Shown here: in pieces, positions 14,823-25,968 of the stretch
Layout: every line of letters starts with the position of its first letter
How positions within the stretch are numbered: the stretch's first letter is position 1
Origin: JAHFUS01 sp035689115
GTDB taxonomy: Bacteria; Actinomycetota; Acidimicrobiia; Acidimicrobiales; GCA-2861595
Direction of reading: 5' to 3'
Assembly: GCA_035689115.1 (NCBI GenBank)
Contig: DASSMA010000064.1
Span: 1-64,000 of the forward strand
DNA length: 64,000 nucleotides
Notes under the pieces: model-generated
Told to the model about the DNA's origin: nothing
Database searches by the model: none
What the model saw: only the letters and a program-made list of their open reading frames with translations
Position numbers and translations under genes: made by a program

Positions 14823-16027
14823 CGGCCGGCGGCCGCCCTGGCCCGGGGACCGGGCGTGTAGGAGGGCGACTCGTCGGGGCCCTCGAGGCCGACCACCACC
14901 ACCCGCACCACCGCCACCGGCCAGCCGGGGCGGGAGAGGTCGGCGACCAGGGCGGGGCCCACGCCGGCCCGGTGGAGGGCGGCGAGGACGGCGGCCACGT
15001 CGTGCTCGACCGTGGTCACCGGTGCCGGCGGCCGCATCGGCGTGGCGCCGCCGCCGGCCAGGCTGTCCCGCAGCGCCCGGCGGCCGGCGGCGTCCTGGAA
15101 GCCGCGGTAGCGGGCGCGGGTGAGGTCGTCGCGCGCCCCGCTGATGGTGGTGAGCCGGCTCTGGGCCGCCTCGGTGAGGGCCCGCCGGAGAGCCAGGTCG
15201 GGGTCGGGGCTGCACCCGGCGCCGAAGGCGGCCGGCTTGGGGTCGAAGTGGTCGTCGGCCAGGCGGTCGACGATGACCACCCGGTACACGGGGACGCCGA
15301 CGTCGCTGGTGACGTCCCAGGCGGCGACGTCGATGCCGGCGGCCTCGAACAGGTCCAGCAGCCGCCGGGCGGCGGGGTCGGCCACGGTCGAGAGGTCGAG
15401 GCGGCCGGCGGCCGAACCGGCGGCCGACCACAGGGCGAGGGCGTCGCGCTCGATCACCTCGCACAGCCCGTGCAGCACCGCCTCGGCGGTGTTGTTGCCC
15501 GACGCCAGCCCGTTGGTGCTGGCCACGAAGCAGCCGCTCCCGGGGACGCGCGGCAGCACGGCGTTGGCGTGCACCACCTCGTAGGGGATCCACACCGGGC
15601 CGCCGCCGTCGAGGCGCCGGGCCTCGACCCACGGCAGGGGACGGTGGGGGAGGAAGCGGCCCTCGCGCGAGAGCGGCAGGCCGTCCACGTCGGCCACGTC
15701 GACCCGGCCGGCCAGGCCGGCCCAGGACTCGATGCGGCACGGCAGCGGGCACCGCTCGGCGTGGTCCAGCTCGACCGCCTCCATCACCGCCGACGCCCGC
15801 GCCGCGTCGTCGTCGATCCCCTTGCCCTGGCTCACCGACAGGGACCGGGCGTTGGGCCGGACCGCCGCCCAGACGGGGATGCCGACGTGGTCCAGCCCGG
15901 TGAGGTTGGCCACCCGCGTGACGCCCGCCTCGGGGAGGTACGGGGTCAGGCGGGAGAGCGTCTCCGCCGGCGGGCGGCCCCGGGGGCTGCACCCGTCGAA
16001 CTTGGACGTCTCCGACAAGAGGTCCAC
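14819..16027 (-). CDS. YcaO-domain protein, thioamide-synthase type
   Basis: It encodes 402 residues. The ATP-binding YcaO motifs are visible: SQGKGIDDDAARASAVMEAVE near residue 90 and ASTNGLASGNNTAEAVLHGLCEVIERDAL near residue 175, followed by AFGAGCSPDPDLALRRALTEAAQ near residue 270. The C-terminus (SYTPGPRARAAAGR) lacks the PxPxP ending of azoline-forming cyclodehydratases. With the coupled TfuA gene this fits peptide backbone thioamidation. It is the first gene of the four-gene minus-strand operon; the CDF-like gene upstream ends at 16035 on the same strand, seven bases away, and could be co-transcribed. The likely substrate is the 10061-10360 precursor. Confidence 0.87.
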   Translation of the reverse strand: MDLLSETSKFDGCSPRGRPPAETLSRLTPYLPEAGVTRVANLTGLDHVGIPVWAAVRPNARSLSVSQGKGIDDDAARASAVMEAVELDHAERCPLPCRIESWAGLAGRVDVADVDGLPLSREGRFLPHRPLPWVEARRLDGGGPVWIPYEVVHANAVLPRVPGSGCFVASTNGLASGNNTAEAVLHGLCEVIERDALALWSAAGSAAGRLDLSTVADPAARRLLDLFEAAGIDVAAWDVTSDVGVPVYRVVIVDRLADDHFDPKPAAFGAGCSPDPDLALRRALTEAAQSRLTTISGARDDLTRARYRGFQDAAGRRALRDSLAGGGATPMRPPAPVTTVEHDVAAVLAALHRAGVGPALVADLSRPGWPVAVVRVVVVGLEGPDESPSYTPGPRARAAAGR

Positions 16028-16034
16028 AGGCCGA

Positions 16035-16679
16035 TCATACGGTCGCGGTTCCGGCTCGTTCCGCCCGCCACGTCCACGCCCCGACAGCGACCGCCACCGC
16101 GCCGAGGACCATCGCCGCGCCGGGATCGGCCCATCGCAGCCCGACGGAGGCGGCGGCCGCCCCGCCCAGCGTCACCGAGGCCTGGGCGGCGCCGATGCCC
16201 GACAGGAAGCCGTCGCTGCGCAGGGCCGGGCTCCCGACCTCGGTGGCCAGGCGGCGCTTCCGGCGGCACAGCACGAGCAGCACGAGCAGGGACGCGGCGG
16301 CGATCGCCGTCCCGAGGGCGGACGACTCCGTCGCCCGGTCGGCGGCGAGGCGCACGGCCCCGGCGGCCATCGCCCCGACGCCGACGGCGAGGAGCCCGGC
16401 GAGCACGACCCGGTGGGCCAGCCGCTCCAGGTGGTCGGCCAGCGCCGCGTGCCGGAGCCCGTGGTGGAAGTGATGGGCGAGGGCCGCCGACCCGACGGCG
16501 TCGACGAGGCCGATGGCGCCGAAGGCGGTCAGGACGGCGGAGCCCTGGGCGACACCGATGGCGATGGAGGCGCTGCCGGCGACGAGTGTCCACGCCACGC
16601 TCTGGAGCGACACCGTTCGGGCGGCGTGGACGGCGGCCGGATCGGGCGGACCGCTGCCGGTGTGCCTGCCAATGGCCAT
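16035..16679 (-). CDS. CDF-like multi-pass membrane protein
   Basis: It encodes 214 residues with about six hydrophobic segments. The arrangement, with SVAWTLVAGSASIAIG, FGAIGLVDAVGSAALAHHFHH and later ALRSDGFLSGIGAAQA, resembles the membrane part of cation diffusion facilitators, whose metal sites lie in helices 2 and 5. The expected HxxxD pair is only partly conserved (LVDAV and LRSDG), and the cytoplasmic C-terminal domain of the family is missing, so transport of Zn/Co or another metal is uncertain. It precedes the YcaO operon on the same strand. Confidence 0.55.
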   Translation of the reverse strand: MAIGRHTGSGPPDPAAVHAARTVSLQSVAWTLVAGSASIAIGVAQGSAVLTAFGAIGLVDAVGSAALAHHFHHGLRHAALADHLERLAHRVVLAGLLAVGVGAMAAGAVRLAADRATESSALGTAIAAASLLVLLVLCRRKRRLATEVGSPALRSDGFLSGIGAAQASVTLGGAAAASVGLRWADPGAAMVLGAVAVAVGAWTWRAERAGTATV

Positions 16680-16779
16680 GTCGACTCCTCACGACGCCGA
16701 CCAGGCTTCCCGGCACACCCGACTTGTCCTCGACCCCGCCACCGGGGCGCTGCCCAGCGTAGCGGGGGTCGCCGGCGTT

Positions 16780-17169
16780 TCAGGAGAAGAAGGCGTCGAT
16801 GGCGTACTGGTCGGGGCGGTGGTAGGTCCGCACGATCTTCCCGCCCACGATCTCGTGGGCCAGGACCTCCACGCAGTCGAGCGTCCGGGCGTTGTCGCCG
16901 GCCCGCACGTACTGGACCTGGACGGCGCCCCAGTCCGAGCCCAGGACGTCGATGAGCTCCAGCCGCAGCGTGCCGCCCGACAGCTCGTAGGCGCGGGCCA
17001 GGAACCCCAGGATCTCGGCCCGGCCCTTGTAGGTGCCGGCGACGGCAGAGCGGCCGGGCAGGTCCCACACGGCGTCGTCGGCGAAGCAGGCGCCGACCGC
17101 TTCGAGGTCGCCCCTGCTGAAGGCGGCGACGAGCGAGCGGGCCAGGGCGGCGTTGGGCTGGGCGGTCAT
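16780..17169 (-). CDS. SnoaL-like (NTF2-fold) small protein
   Basis: It encodes 129 residues; the ATG at 17169 has an AGGAGG Shine-Dalgarno sequence eight bases upstream, which decides the start. The sequence LVAAFSRGDLEAVGACFADDAVWDLPG, then AYELSGGTLRLELIDVLG and GGKIVRTYHRPDQYAIDAFF follows the cone-like NTF2/SnoaL pattern. Members are hydrolases, isomerases or ligand binders, and the fold alone does not tell which. It lies 75 bases downstream of the LAL regulator's promoter-distal end on the same strand and could be part of its operon. Confidence 0.75.
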   Translation of the reverse strand: MTAQPNAALARSLVAAFSRGDLEAVGACFADDAVWDLPGRSAVAGTYKGRAEILGFLARAYELSGGTLRLELIDVLGSDWGAVQVQYVRAGDNARTLDCVEVLAHEIVGGKIVRTYHRPDQYAIDAFFS

Positions 17170-17244
17170 GGCGTCCTCCTCGGATCGGGTCATGGGAAGA
17201 GGATGCGGCAGCGGCGGGGCCCGCACACCGGCCGGACGGCCGGT

Positions 17245-20031
17245 TTAAGCGATGCCCGCCAGCTGCGTGCGGTTGGCGGCGCCCGTCTTGGCGAGAAGGC
17301 TCTCGACGTGGCCTTTCACCGTGCGGGGCGACACGTAGAGCCGCTCGGCGATCTGGCGGTTGGTGAGGCCCTGGGCGACCAGGAGCAGCACGTCCATCTC
17401 CCGGCTGGTGACCCCCAGCCGCCGGAGGTCGGCCGGCACGGCCGACTCGCCCCGGCCCCGCCGGCGCCCTCGCACGCCGGCTCGCCTGGCCAGGGCGGCG
17501 CAGTTGCGGCTCAGGGCGTCGAAGCCCCGCTCGCCGAACCAGGCACCTGCGTCCTGCAGCCAGCGCGCCGGCTCGCCCCAGCCGTCGGCGACCGCCGCCT
17601 CGGCGGCCACCAGGCGGCCCAGGTGCACGTGGCCGGCGAAGGGGGGAACGGAGGCGAGCCGCTCCTCGGACCGGCGGGCCGAGGACCCGGCGCCCTCGGG
17701 GTCGCCCGCCCGTCCCCGGGCCACCGCCACGGCCAGGTGCCACAGCCCGTCGGGGCCGGTGGCCACGCGCACGTCGGCGTGCTCCGTCTCGTCGCGCGCC
17801 CGGGCGCCGCCGTCGGCCTCGAGGTCGTGGGCGGTGGCCAGGAGCGGCCACAGGTACCACGGCGGCAGGGGGGTGGCCCCGGGGAGCCGCCGCAGCGAAC
17901 CGATCGCCTCCGCCCATTCGGCGAGGGCGCCGTCGCGGTCGCCGGCCAGCAGGGAGGAAAGGCCGCGAGCCGTGCCGATGGCCACGCCGGCGATCTCGGC
18001 GTCGCCGCCGGCGAGGGCGAGCGCCTCGTCGGCCGCCGCCCGGGCCCGCAGCCGCTCGCCTCCCACCGCATGGGCCTGGCCGATGAGGTTCCACGCCCAC
18101 GCCTCCTGCCTGGCGGCACCCAGCCGGCGGGCGGTGTCGAGGCAGCGGCGGGCGGCGGCCAGCGCCGCCTCGGGTTCGAAGCGGACGCCCTGGACGGCGG
18201 CCAGGTGGAAGTCCACGGCCGACACCAGGCCCGGGGCGCCGGCGTCGATGGCCGCCTCCCTCGCCTGTTCGAGCGGCCCGATGGCGAAGGACCGGAGCTG
18301 CTCCACGGTGGCCAGCTCGTGGAGGGCCCGGGCCCGCCACAGCGCCAGGCCGTGCAGCTCGGCCGTGCCGGCGGCCAGCTCGAACCACCGCAGCGCCTCG
18401 TCCAGGTCACGGCGGCGGGCGAGCCGCCCGAGGACCTCGGCCGCCTCGCAGGCGGCCGGCGGGTCGGCGGCCGGGTCGGCCACCGCCCGGCGGGCGCCGG
18501 CCTCGGCGTCGTGGAACCGGCCGCGCTGGAACGCCACGAGCGCCCCGAGGGCGTCGGTTGCCGGCGTGGGGGCATCCGGAGTTCCGAGAAGGGCCTCGGC
18601 CTCGTCCCACCGGCCGGCGTTGGCCGCCGCCCGGGCCACGGCCGCGTCGCACGCCTGCCGCCTGGCGTCGCCGGCACCGGCGGCGACCAGCTGGCGACGG
18701 ACCAGCGCGCCTTCCCGGCGGGCCCGGTCGGCGTCCCCGGCCAGCACCAGCGCCTGGAGGAGCGACTCCCGGACCGCCAGCTCGGCCAGCCCCGGGGGGA
18801 GGCGGGCGAGAGCCTGGTCGAAGCGGGAAGCAGCCGCCGCCGGGAGGCCCCGGGCCAGGTCCCTGCGCCCCGCCTGGTCGAGGAGGGAGGCCGCCCGTTC
18901 CTGCGAGCCGGCCCGTTCCGCCAGCGCGGCGCCGGTCTCGAGCTCCTGCCCGGAGGCCAGCGGGGCCTCGAGCCGGTCGAGGAGGCGGCTGGCGAGATCG
19001 CGGGCGGTGCCATCGGATGCCGATGCCGCCACCGCGTCGCGCACGAGGGCATGGGCGAAACGCACCCGGCCACCGCCCGGCTCGGCGGTGAGGAGGCCGG
19101 CGTCGAGGGCCCGGCGCAGCCCCTCCTCCACGGTGTCGCGGCCGAGCGCCGACGCCAGCAGGTCGGCGTCGAACTCGCGGCCGAGGAGCGCCGCGGCCTG
19201 CACCACTCGCCGGTCCCGGTCGTCGAGGGCGCCGAGGCGGGCGTCGACGCCCTCCTCCACGCTGGCCGGCAGGGCGGCCGCCCCGGCGTCGAACCGCCAC
19301 GCACCGCCGCCGCCCGCCAGGGTGCCCCGCCGCTCGTAGGCGGAGAGAAGCTCCTCCACCAGCAGCGGTATCCCCTCGGCCCTGGCCAGGTCGTCGAGCA
19401 GGGCCTCGGGCGGGTCCCCGCCGAGACACGCAGCGGCCAGGGCACGGACGCCCTCGCCGTCCAAGGGCGCCAGTTCGACCAGGGCGGCGCCGCGCCGCTG
19501 CGCCAGCCGCCGTATCGACGCCCAGGGCGAGCCCTCCGGCCGGAGCGTCACCACCAGCGACAGCCCGGTCGCCACGGCGCCGTCGGCCAGGTACTCGATC
19601 GCCGAGACCGTCAGGTCGTCGGCCCAGTGCAGGTCCTCGACCACGAGCGTGCGGGCCCGCGCCGCCTGGTGCAGGGCGAGCAGCGCGTCGCCGACGTGGA
19701 GGGGCGAGGTGGCGTCCGCCGGCGGCGTGATGTCGCCCGGGAGCAGGAGCGAGAGAGCGCCGCGGTGCACCCGGAGCCTCGGGTCGTCGACGGCCGCTCC
19801 CATGCGTTCGAGCCCGGCGGCCAGCTCGGCCAGCGGGCGCAGCGGGGGGGCCGGCGGCGGCAGCGCCCGCCCGACCACGACTCCCGGCGCGGCCGCCGTG
19901 GCCGCCCGTACGACCGCCGACTTGCCCATGCCCGCCTCGCCGGCGACGACGACGGCGCCGACGCCGGCGACGATGTCGCCGACCTGGCGCAGCTTGGCTT
20001 GGCGGGCGACGAGGCGCGTGGCGCGCAGCAC
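17245..20031 (-). CDS. LAL-family LuxR transcriptional regulator with AAA/STAND ATPase
   Basis: It encodes 928 residues from a GTG at 20031; an in-frame ATG 24 codons upstream (20103) is possible, but the family usually begins near LVARQAKL. Walker A is GEAGMGKS (about residue 32) and the Walker B-like stretch is LVVEDLHWADD (about 130). Tetratricopeptide-like repeats fill roughly 400-830. The C-terminal LuxR helix-turn-helix is VTSREMDVLLLVAQGLTNRQIAERLYVSPRTVKGHVESLLAKTG. Such large regulators often activate degradation or secondary-metabolism genes. It lies downstream of the CGNR regulator, same strand. Confidence 0.88.
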   Translation of the reverse strand: MLRATRLVARQAKLRQVGDIVAGVGAVVVAGEAGMGKSAVVRAATAAAPGVVVGRALPPPAPPLRPLAELAAGLERMGAAVDDPRLRVHRGALSLLLPGDITPPADATSPLHVGDALLALHQAARARTLVVEDLHWADDLTVSAIEYLADGAVATGLSLVVTLRPEGSPWASIRRLAQRRGAALVELAPLDGEGVRALAAACLGGDPPEALLDDLARAEGIPLLVEELLSAYERRGTLAGGGGAWRFDAGAAALPASVEEGVDARLGALDDRDRRVVQAAALLGREFDADLLASALGRDTVEEGLRRALDAGLLTAEPGGGRVRFAHALVRDAVAASASDGTARDLASRLLDRLEAPLASGQELETGAALAERAGSQERAASLLDQAGRRDLARGLPAAAASRFDQALARLPPGLAELAVRESLLQALVLAGDADRARREGALVRRQLVAAGAGDARRQACDAAVARAAANAGRWDEAEALLGTPDAPTPATDALGALVAFQRGRFHDAEAGARRAVADPAADPPAACEAAEVLGRLARRRDLDEALRWFELAAGTAELHGLALWRARALHELATVEQLRSFAIGPLEQAREAAIDAGAPGLVSAVDFHLAAVQGVRFEPEAALAAARRCLDTARRLGAARQEAWAWNLIGQAHAVGGERLRARAAADEALALAGGDAEIAGVAIGTARGLSSLLAGDRDGALAEWAEAIGSLRRLPGATPLPPWYLWPLLATAHDLEADGGARARDETEHADVRVATGPDGLWHLAVAVARGRAGDPEGAGSSARRSEERLASVPPFAGHVHLGRLVAAEAAVADGWGEPARWLQDAGAWFGERGFDALSRNCAALARRAGVRGRRRGRGESAVPADLRRLGVTSREMDVLLLVAQGLTNRQIAERLYVSPRTVKGHVESLLAKTGAANRTQLAGIA

Positions 20032-20118
20032 CGGGCCGGCGCGCCGGTTACTCGGAGGGCGGGGGGAACATGTACGGCCGCCCGTCGACGAAGAGCGAGA
20101 CATCCATCGGTGGGAACG

Positions 20119-20724
20119 CTATGTGGTCTGCTCGCCCAGCCGGCGGGCATGGAAGCGGGCGACGCGGGCGCGGTTGCCGCAGGCGTCGGAGCACCAGGTC
20201 CGGCGCGGGTGGCTCTTCACGAAGAACAATACGCAGCCCGGTCCCGGGCAGGCCCGGAGGAGACCCCTGTGCGGGCCGGCGACGAGTTGGACGGTGGCCT
20301 CCGCCACCTCCGAAAGGGCCGCCGCCACTGCCGGCCCCCGCGTGGTGGTCTCGATGGCCGCACCGCCGTCCCATCGCAGCTGGGACCAGCGGGGGACCGC
20401 CCGGGCGGCCCGGTTGACGGTCTCGACCGCCTCCTCGGGCGGCTGACCGCCGCCGACGACGGCGGTCAGGACGGCGTGCACGGCGTCGCGCAGCCGCCGG
20501 GCCGACCGGAGGTCCGCCGCGTCCACGCCGAGCAGGTCGGCATCGTCGAGAACGACGCGGAACCGGGTCCGGTTGTCGCGGAGCCAGGCGCCGAGGTTCC
20601 CCGGTGAGCCCAGGCCGTCGCGCGGGGACCCCTGCACGGCATAGATCGTGTTGGCCAGTTCGATCGGCAGGGGCTCGCCCAGCAGCGGTGCGCCGCCAAC
20701 GGGCAGGTCGGCGGGCGTTCCCAT
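20119..20724 (-). CDS. CGNR zinc-finger protein, ABATE-type putative regulator
   Basis: It encodes 201 residues from an ATG at 20724. The C-terminal zinc finger is explicit: CPGPGC, then VKSHPRRTWCSDACGNRARVARF, with the CGNR box. The N-terminal domain (LANTIYAV, DNRTRFRVVLDDADLLGVDAADL) matches the ABATE ligand- or stress-sensing domain usually coupled to this finger. It is divergent from the DUF1059 gene, and copies of an AATGGTAA motif lie between the two starts, so autoregulation is plausible. No function beyond transcriptional regulation is known for most members. Confidence 0.83.
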   Translation of the reverse strand: MGTPADLPVGGAPLLGEPLPIELANTIYAVQGSPRDGLGSPGNLGAWLRDNRTRFRVVLDDADLLGVDAADLRSARRLRDAVHAVLTAVVGGGQPPEEAVETVNRAARAVPRWSQLRWDGGAAIETTTRGPAVAAALSEVAEATVQLVAGPHRGLLRACPGPGCVLFFVKSHPRRTWCSDACGNRARVARFHARRLGEQTT

Positions 20725-20729
20725 CGCCC

Positions 20730-20803
20730 TAATGGTAACGAACCCGTGATTCCATGTTGTCGCCCGCCCTCGGAAATGGTAAAGCTCTGTTAAAACCATT
20801 AAC
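20730..20803. promoter_or_regulatory. Divergent control region with AATGGTAA-type repeats
   Basis: The motif TAATGGTAAC occurs at 20730-20739, AATGGTAA at 20775-20782, and its reverse complement (in ACCATTA) at 20795-20801. The second and third form an inverted pair, AATGGT...ACCATT, with 14 bases between. The stretch is unusually AT-rich for this genome. Its position between the CGNR regulator and the DUF1059 gene makes it a candidate operator for the CGNR protein. Confidence 0.45.
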
Positions 20804-20817
20804 AACTGGGAGGAACC

Positions 20818-20994
20818 ATGGGCCACACGTTCGCCTGCCGGGACAACGACCACGCGTGCCGCTGGAAGGCGTCGGCGGCAACCGAGGACGAGCTGATGGA
20901 GAAGGTCGCCCGCCACGCCCGTGCCAAGCACGGCGTCCAGGAGCTCACCCAGACGCTCGCCACCTTCCTGCGGTCTGGCATCAAGCAGGGCTGA
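20818..20994 (+). CDS. DUF1059 small protein
   Basis: It encodes 58 residues with a clear GGGAGG Shine-Dalgarno sequence ahead of the ATG. MGHTFACRDNDHACRWKASA, then TEDELMEKVARHARAKHGV and a short helical tail fit the DUF1059 family: two conserved Cys, a D/E-E-L helix and a HARxxH motif. The family is common in actinobacteria and its molecular role is unknown. It is divergent from the CGNR regulator and upstream of the double-AAA gene. Confidence 0.8.
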   Translation: MGHTFACRDNDHACRWKASAATEDELMEKVARHARAKHGVQELTQTLATFLRSGIKQG

Positions 20995-21070
20995 CGCGGC
21001 CGCCGCCTCCGAAGCAGCCGAACGATGGAGTTCGCCGACGAAACAGGGCGGCCAATAGGCTCGAAGATCC

Positions 21071-22894
21071 ATGGACGGTCTCGTCGGCCTCGTCGTCGGT
21101 GCCGTCGTCGGCGCCATCGCCACCGCTGTGGTGTTCCTGGCGACCAACCGGCGGGGTGAGGTGGCGGCACCGCCTGTGCCGGTGTTCCGACCGGCGCCGG
21201 CGCCTCCTCCTCCGCCGCCCCCGGCGCCGGTGGTGCCTCGTTTCGAGCCCGCTCCGCTGCGGGCGCCGGAGCCGGCGTCCGCCCGCCGCCGGCCGGCGGA
21301 GACCTCGGATCTCGAGGTCGTCAGCCCCGATCGGCTCCCCCGCTTCGCCGACGTCGGGGGCATGGAGGCGGTCAAGACCGAGCTGAGCGACACCCTGGGC
21401 CCCGTGCTCGCCGATCCGGCGCAGGCCGTGCGTTACCGGATCACGTGGAACGGCGTGCTGCTCCACGGCCCGCCCGGGACGGGGAAGTCCTTCCTGGCCC
21501 GGGCCGCAGCCGGCGAGTTCGGGTGCAGCCTCGTGGAGGTCGACACCGCCGACCTCGTGTCGTCCGACCGGGGAGGCGGCCCGGCCCGGGTGGAGCGCGC
21601 CTTCGCCACGGCGGCCCGGCACCTGCCCTGCGTGCTGGTGCTCGACGAGCTGGATTCGGTCGCCGCCGACCGGGCCGACGCCACGGACCCGGGCGAGGGC
21701 TCGACGGTGCTCACCCAGCTGCTCCAGAGCATCGAGGAGTGGCGGAAGGAGCCCCGCCTGGTGGTGATGGCGACCACCAACGCCGTCGACGAGCTCGACC
21801 CGGCGGTGACGCGGCCCGGCCGCTTCGACCGGCACGTGCGGGTGGACCTCCCCGACCACGCCGGGCGGGTGGCGGTGCTGCGGGCCGCCCTGCGGGACCG
21901 CCCCCTGCAGGCCACCATCGACCTCGACACCATCGCCCGCCGCACGGCGAGGCAGACGCCGGCCTCGCTGGCGCAGCTCGTCGAGCTGGCCGCGCTGGCG
22001 GCGTTCCGCCAGTCGAGCGGCACCGGCCGGATCGTGCAGATCTCCTACGAGCACCTCGACGACGCACTCGAGCAGCGGGGCGGCAAGGACCGCCCCACGG
22101 TCGAGGAGTGGTCCTGGGAACGCCTGGTGCTGGACGAACGGGTGCTGGCCGAGCTGCGCCAGGTGCAGGAGCTGATCGAGGACCCCGAGAAGGCGGCCGC
22201 CTACGGCGTCGACCCCCCGAGCGGGCTCCTGCTGGTGGGGCCGCCCGGCACCGGGAAGACCACCATCGCGAAGGTGCTGGCGGCCGAGGCGGCCTGCTCG
22301 TTCTACCCGGTCACCGCCTCGGACCTCACCAGCAAGTGGGTCGGCGAGAGCGAGCGGGCGGTGGCCCGGCTGTTCCGCCGGGCCAGGGCCAACTGCCCGT
22401 CCATCGTGTTCCTCGACGAGGTCGACGCCATCGGCGCCGGCCGCGGCCAGCTCAGCGCCTACGACCGCCAGCTCGACCAGCTGCTGGCGGAGATGGACGG
22501 CATCTCCACCACGCCGGGCGTCTACGTCGTCGGGGCCACCAACCGGCCGCAGTCCGTCGACCCCGCCCTGCGGCGCGGCGGCCGGCTGTCACGCACGATC
22601 GAGCTGCCGCTGCCCGGCGTGGACCAGCGCCGCCGCCTGCTCGAGCAGCTGACGGCGTCCATGCCGCTGGTGGACGTCGACCTGGCGGCGCTGGCGGCCG
22701 ACACCGAGGGACTCAGCGGGGCCGACCTCAAGGCTCTCCTCCAGCAGGCGGCACTGGAGGCGATGATCCGCCAGGCCGGTGCCGGCACCCGGTCGGACAT
22801 CACCCGCGGCGACATCGAGCGGGCCCTGTACCTGGCCAACGGCCACGCGTCATCAGGGTCCCGGCCCCGCCGCCGGCGCCCCGCTGCCCCGTAG
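21071..22894 (+). CDS. Membrane-anchored tandem AAA+ ATPase (Cdc48/VCP-like)
   Basis: It encodes 607 residues. Residues 1-25 form a single transmembrane helix, followed by a proline-rich linker (about 35-75). Two AAA modules come next: the first with GPPGTGKS (near 132), Walker B VLVLDELDS and GRFDR; the second with GPPGTGKT (near 389), VFLDEVDAIGAG and the SRH-like GATNRPQSVDPALRRGG. Both sites look competent. There is no protease domain, so this is not FtsH; an unfoldase or remodelling ATPase tethered to the membrane is more likely. It may be transcribed with the DUF1059 gene upstream. Confidence 0.83.
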   Translation: MDGLVGLVVGAVVGAIATAVVFLATNRRGEVAAPPVPVFRPAPAPPPPPPPAPVVPRFEPAPLRAPEPASARRRPAETSDLEVVSPDRLPRFADVGGMEAVKTELSDTLGPVLADPAQAVRYRITWNGVLLHGPPGTGKSFLARAAAGEFGCSLVEVDTADLVSSDRGGGPARVERAFATAARHLPCVLVLDELDSVAADRADATDPGEGSTVLTQLLQSIEEWRKEPRLVVMATTNAVDELDPAVTRPGRFDRHVRVDLPDHAGRVAVLRAALRDRPLQATIDLDTIARRTARQTPASLAQLVELAALAAFRQSSGTGRIVQISYEHLDDALEQRGGKDRPTVEEWSWERLVLDERVLAELRQVQELIEDPEKAAAYGVDPPSGLLLVGPPGTGKTTIAKVLAAEAACSFYPVTASDLTSKWVGESERAVARLFRRARANCPSIVFLDEVDAIGAGRGQLSAYDRQLDQLLAEMDGISTTPGVYVVGATNRPQSVDPALRRGGRLSRTIELPLPGVDQRRRLLEQLTASMPLVDVDLAALAADTEGLSGADLKALLQQAALEAMIRQAGAGTRSDITRGDIERALYLANGHASSGSRPRRRRPAAP

Positions 22895-22902
22895 GGGGGC
22901 GC

Positions 22903-25191
<2,289 letters not shown>

Positions 25192-25204
25192 CGTCGCCCG
25201 ACCG

Positions 25205-25966
25205 TCACATCGGCATCGGCGTGAGACCGGAGAGCAGCGAGTGGTCCAGCGCGGCGGCGACGGCCAGGGCCAGCAGCACTGCGCCCGCCGCCCAGCTGAC
25301 CGGTCGGGGCCGCGAGCGCACCTTCTCGGCGAAGACGACCACCGCCAGCGCCGCCATGGCGGCGAGGTTCATCGAGCCGAAGGCGATGAGGACGGCCATC
25401 AGCGCCCAGCAGCAGCCCACGCACCGGGCCCCCTCGTGGGCGCCCGAGACCACCCGTGCCAGTGCGCCGGGGCGGCCGAGGGCGGTCGAGCGGCAGCGGG
25501 TGAGGGCCTGCTGCTTGAGCGGCGACAGCTGGTAGGCGCCGGCCACGGCGAGGATGGCGACGCCCAGTGCCGCCGCCGCGTCGGGCGCGTGGTCGACCAG
25601 GCGGCCGGTGGCGGCGAGGGCGGCGAAGAACGCCACGCCGTAGACCGTCCAGGGGCCGAGGAAGCCGAGGGCGAAGGGAACGGCGCCAGCCATCCGCCAG
25701 GCGGCCGTCACCGCGGTGCCGGCCGGCAGGTCGCGTGCCGCCGCGGGGCCCACGCCGGGCAGCATCATCGCCGCCATCATGGCCACCCAACCGCCCAGGA
25801 AGACCAGGAAGGCGGTGCCCATGGTGCCCGGCCCGACGCCCATGCTCCTGGCCATCGGCACCGTCACCGCCCAGGCGACGGCGCCGAGGGCCGCCAGCAC
25901 GGCCCAGGTCGGCGCCAGCGCCCCACGACCGCCCTCGCCGGCACCGCTCGCTGCGATCGTGGTCAT
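25205..25966 (-). CDS. DUF2182 predicted metal-binding membrane protein
   Basis: It encodes 253 residues from ATG and has about six transmembrane segments. AYQLSPLKQQALTRCRSTA and GARCVGCCWALMAVLIAFGSMNLAAM are the hallmark stretches of the DUF2182 family (the SPLK.xxLxxC box and the C-x2-CCWALM box). Its role is not established; metal handling has been proposed from the conserved Cys and Met. It starts two bases after the MFS gene's stop and ends 13 bases before copA, so the three probably form one transcript with a copper or metal theme. Confidence 0.82.
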   Translation of the reverse strand: MTTIAASGAGEGGRGALAPTWAVLAALGAVAWAVTVPMARSMGVGPGTMGTAFLVFLGGWVAMMAAMMLPGVGPAAARDLPAGTAVTAAWRMAGAVPFALGFLGPWTVYGVAFFAALAATGRLVDHAPDAAAALGVAILAVAGAYQLSPLKQQALTRCRSTALGRPGALARVVSGAHEGARCVGCCWALMAVLIAFGSMNLAAMAALAVVVFAEKVRSRPRPVSWAAGAVLLALAVAAALDHSLLSGLTPMPM

Positions 25967-25968
25967 CT

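Noticed and set aside
16035..16679. Assignment as a functional Zn/Co exporter of the CDF family
   Set aside because: The paired HxxxD metal sites and the C-terminal domain are incomplete, so only a CDF-like fold is reported.
20048..20107. Possible 19-residue peptide (MDVSLFVDGRPYMFPPPSE) between CGNR and LAL genes
   Set aside because: It has no Shine-Dalgarno sequence, no modification context and overlaps the 5' extension of the LAL gene; likely chance.
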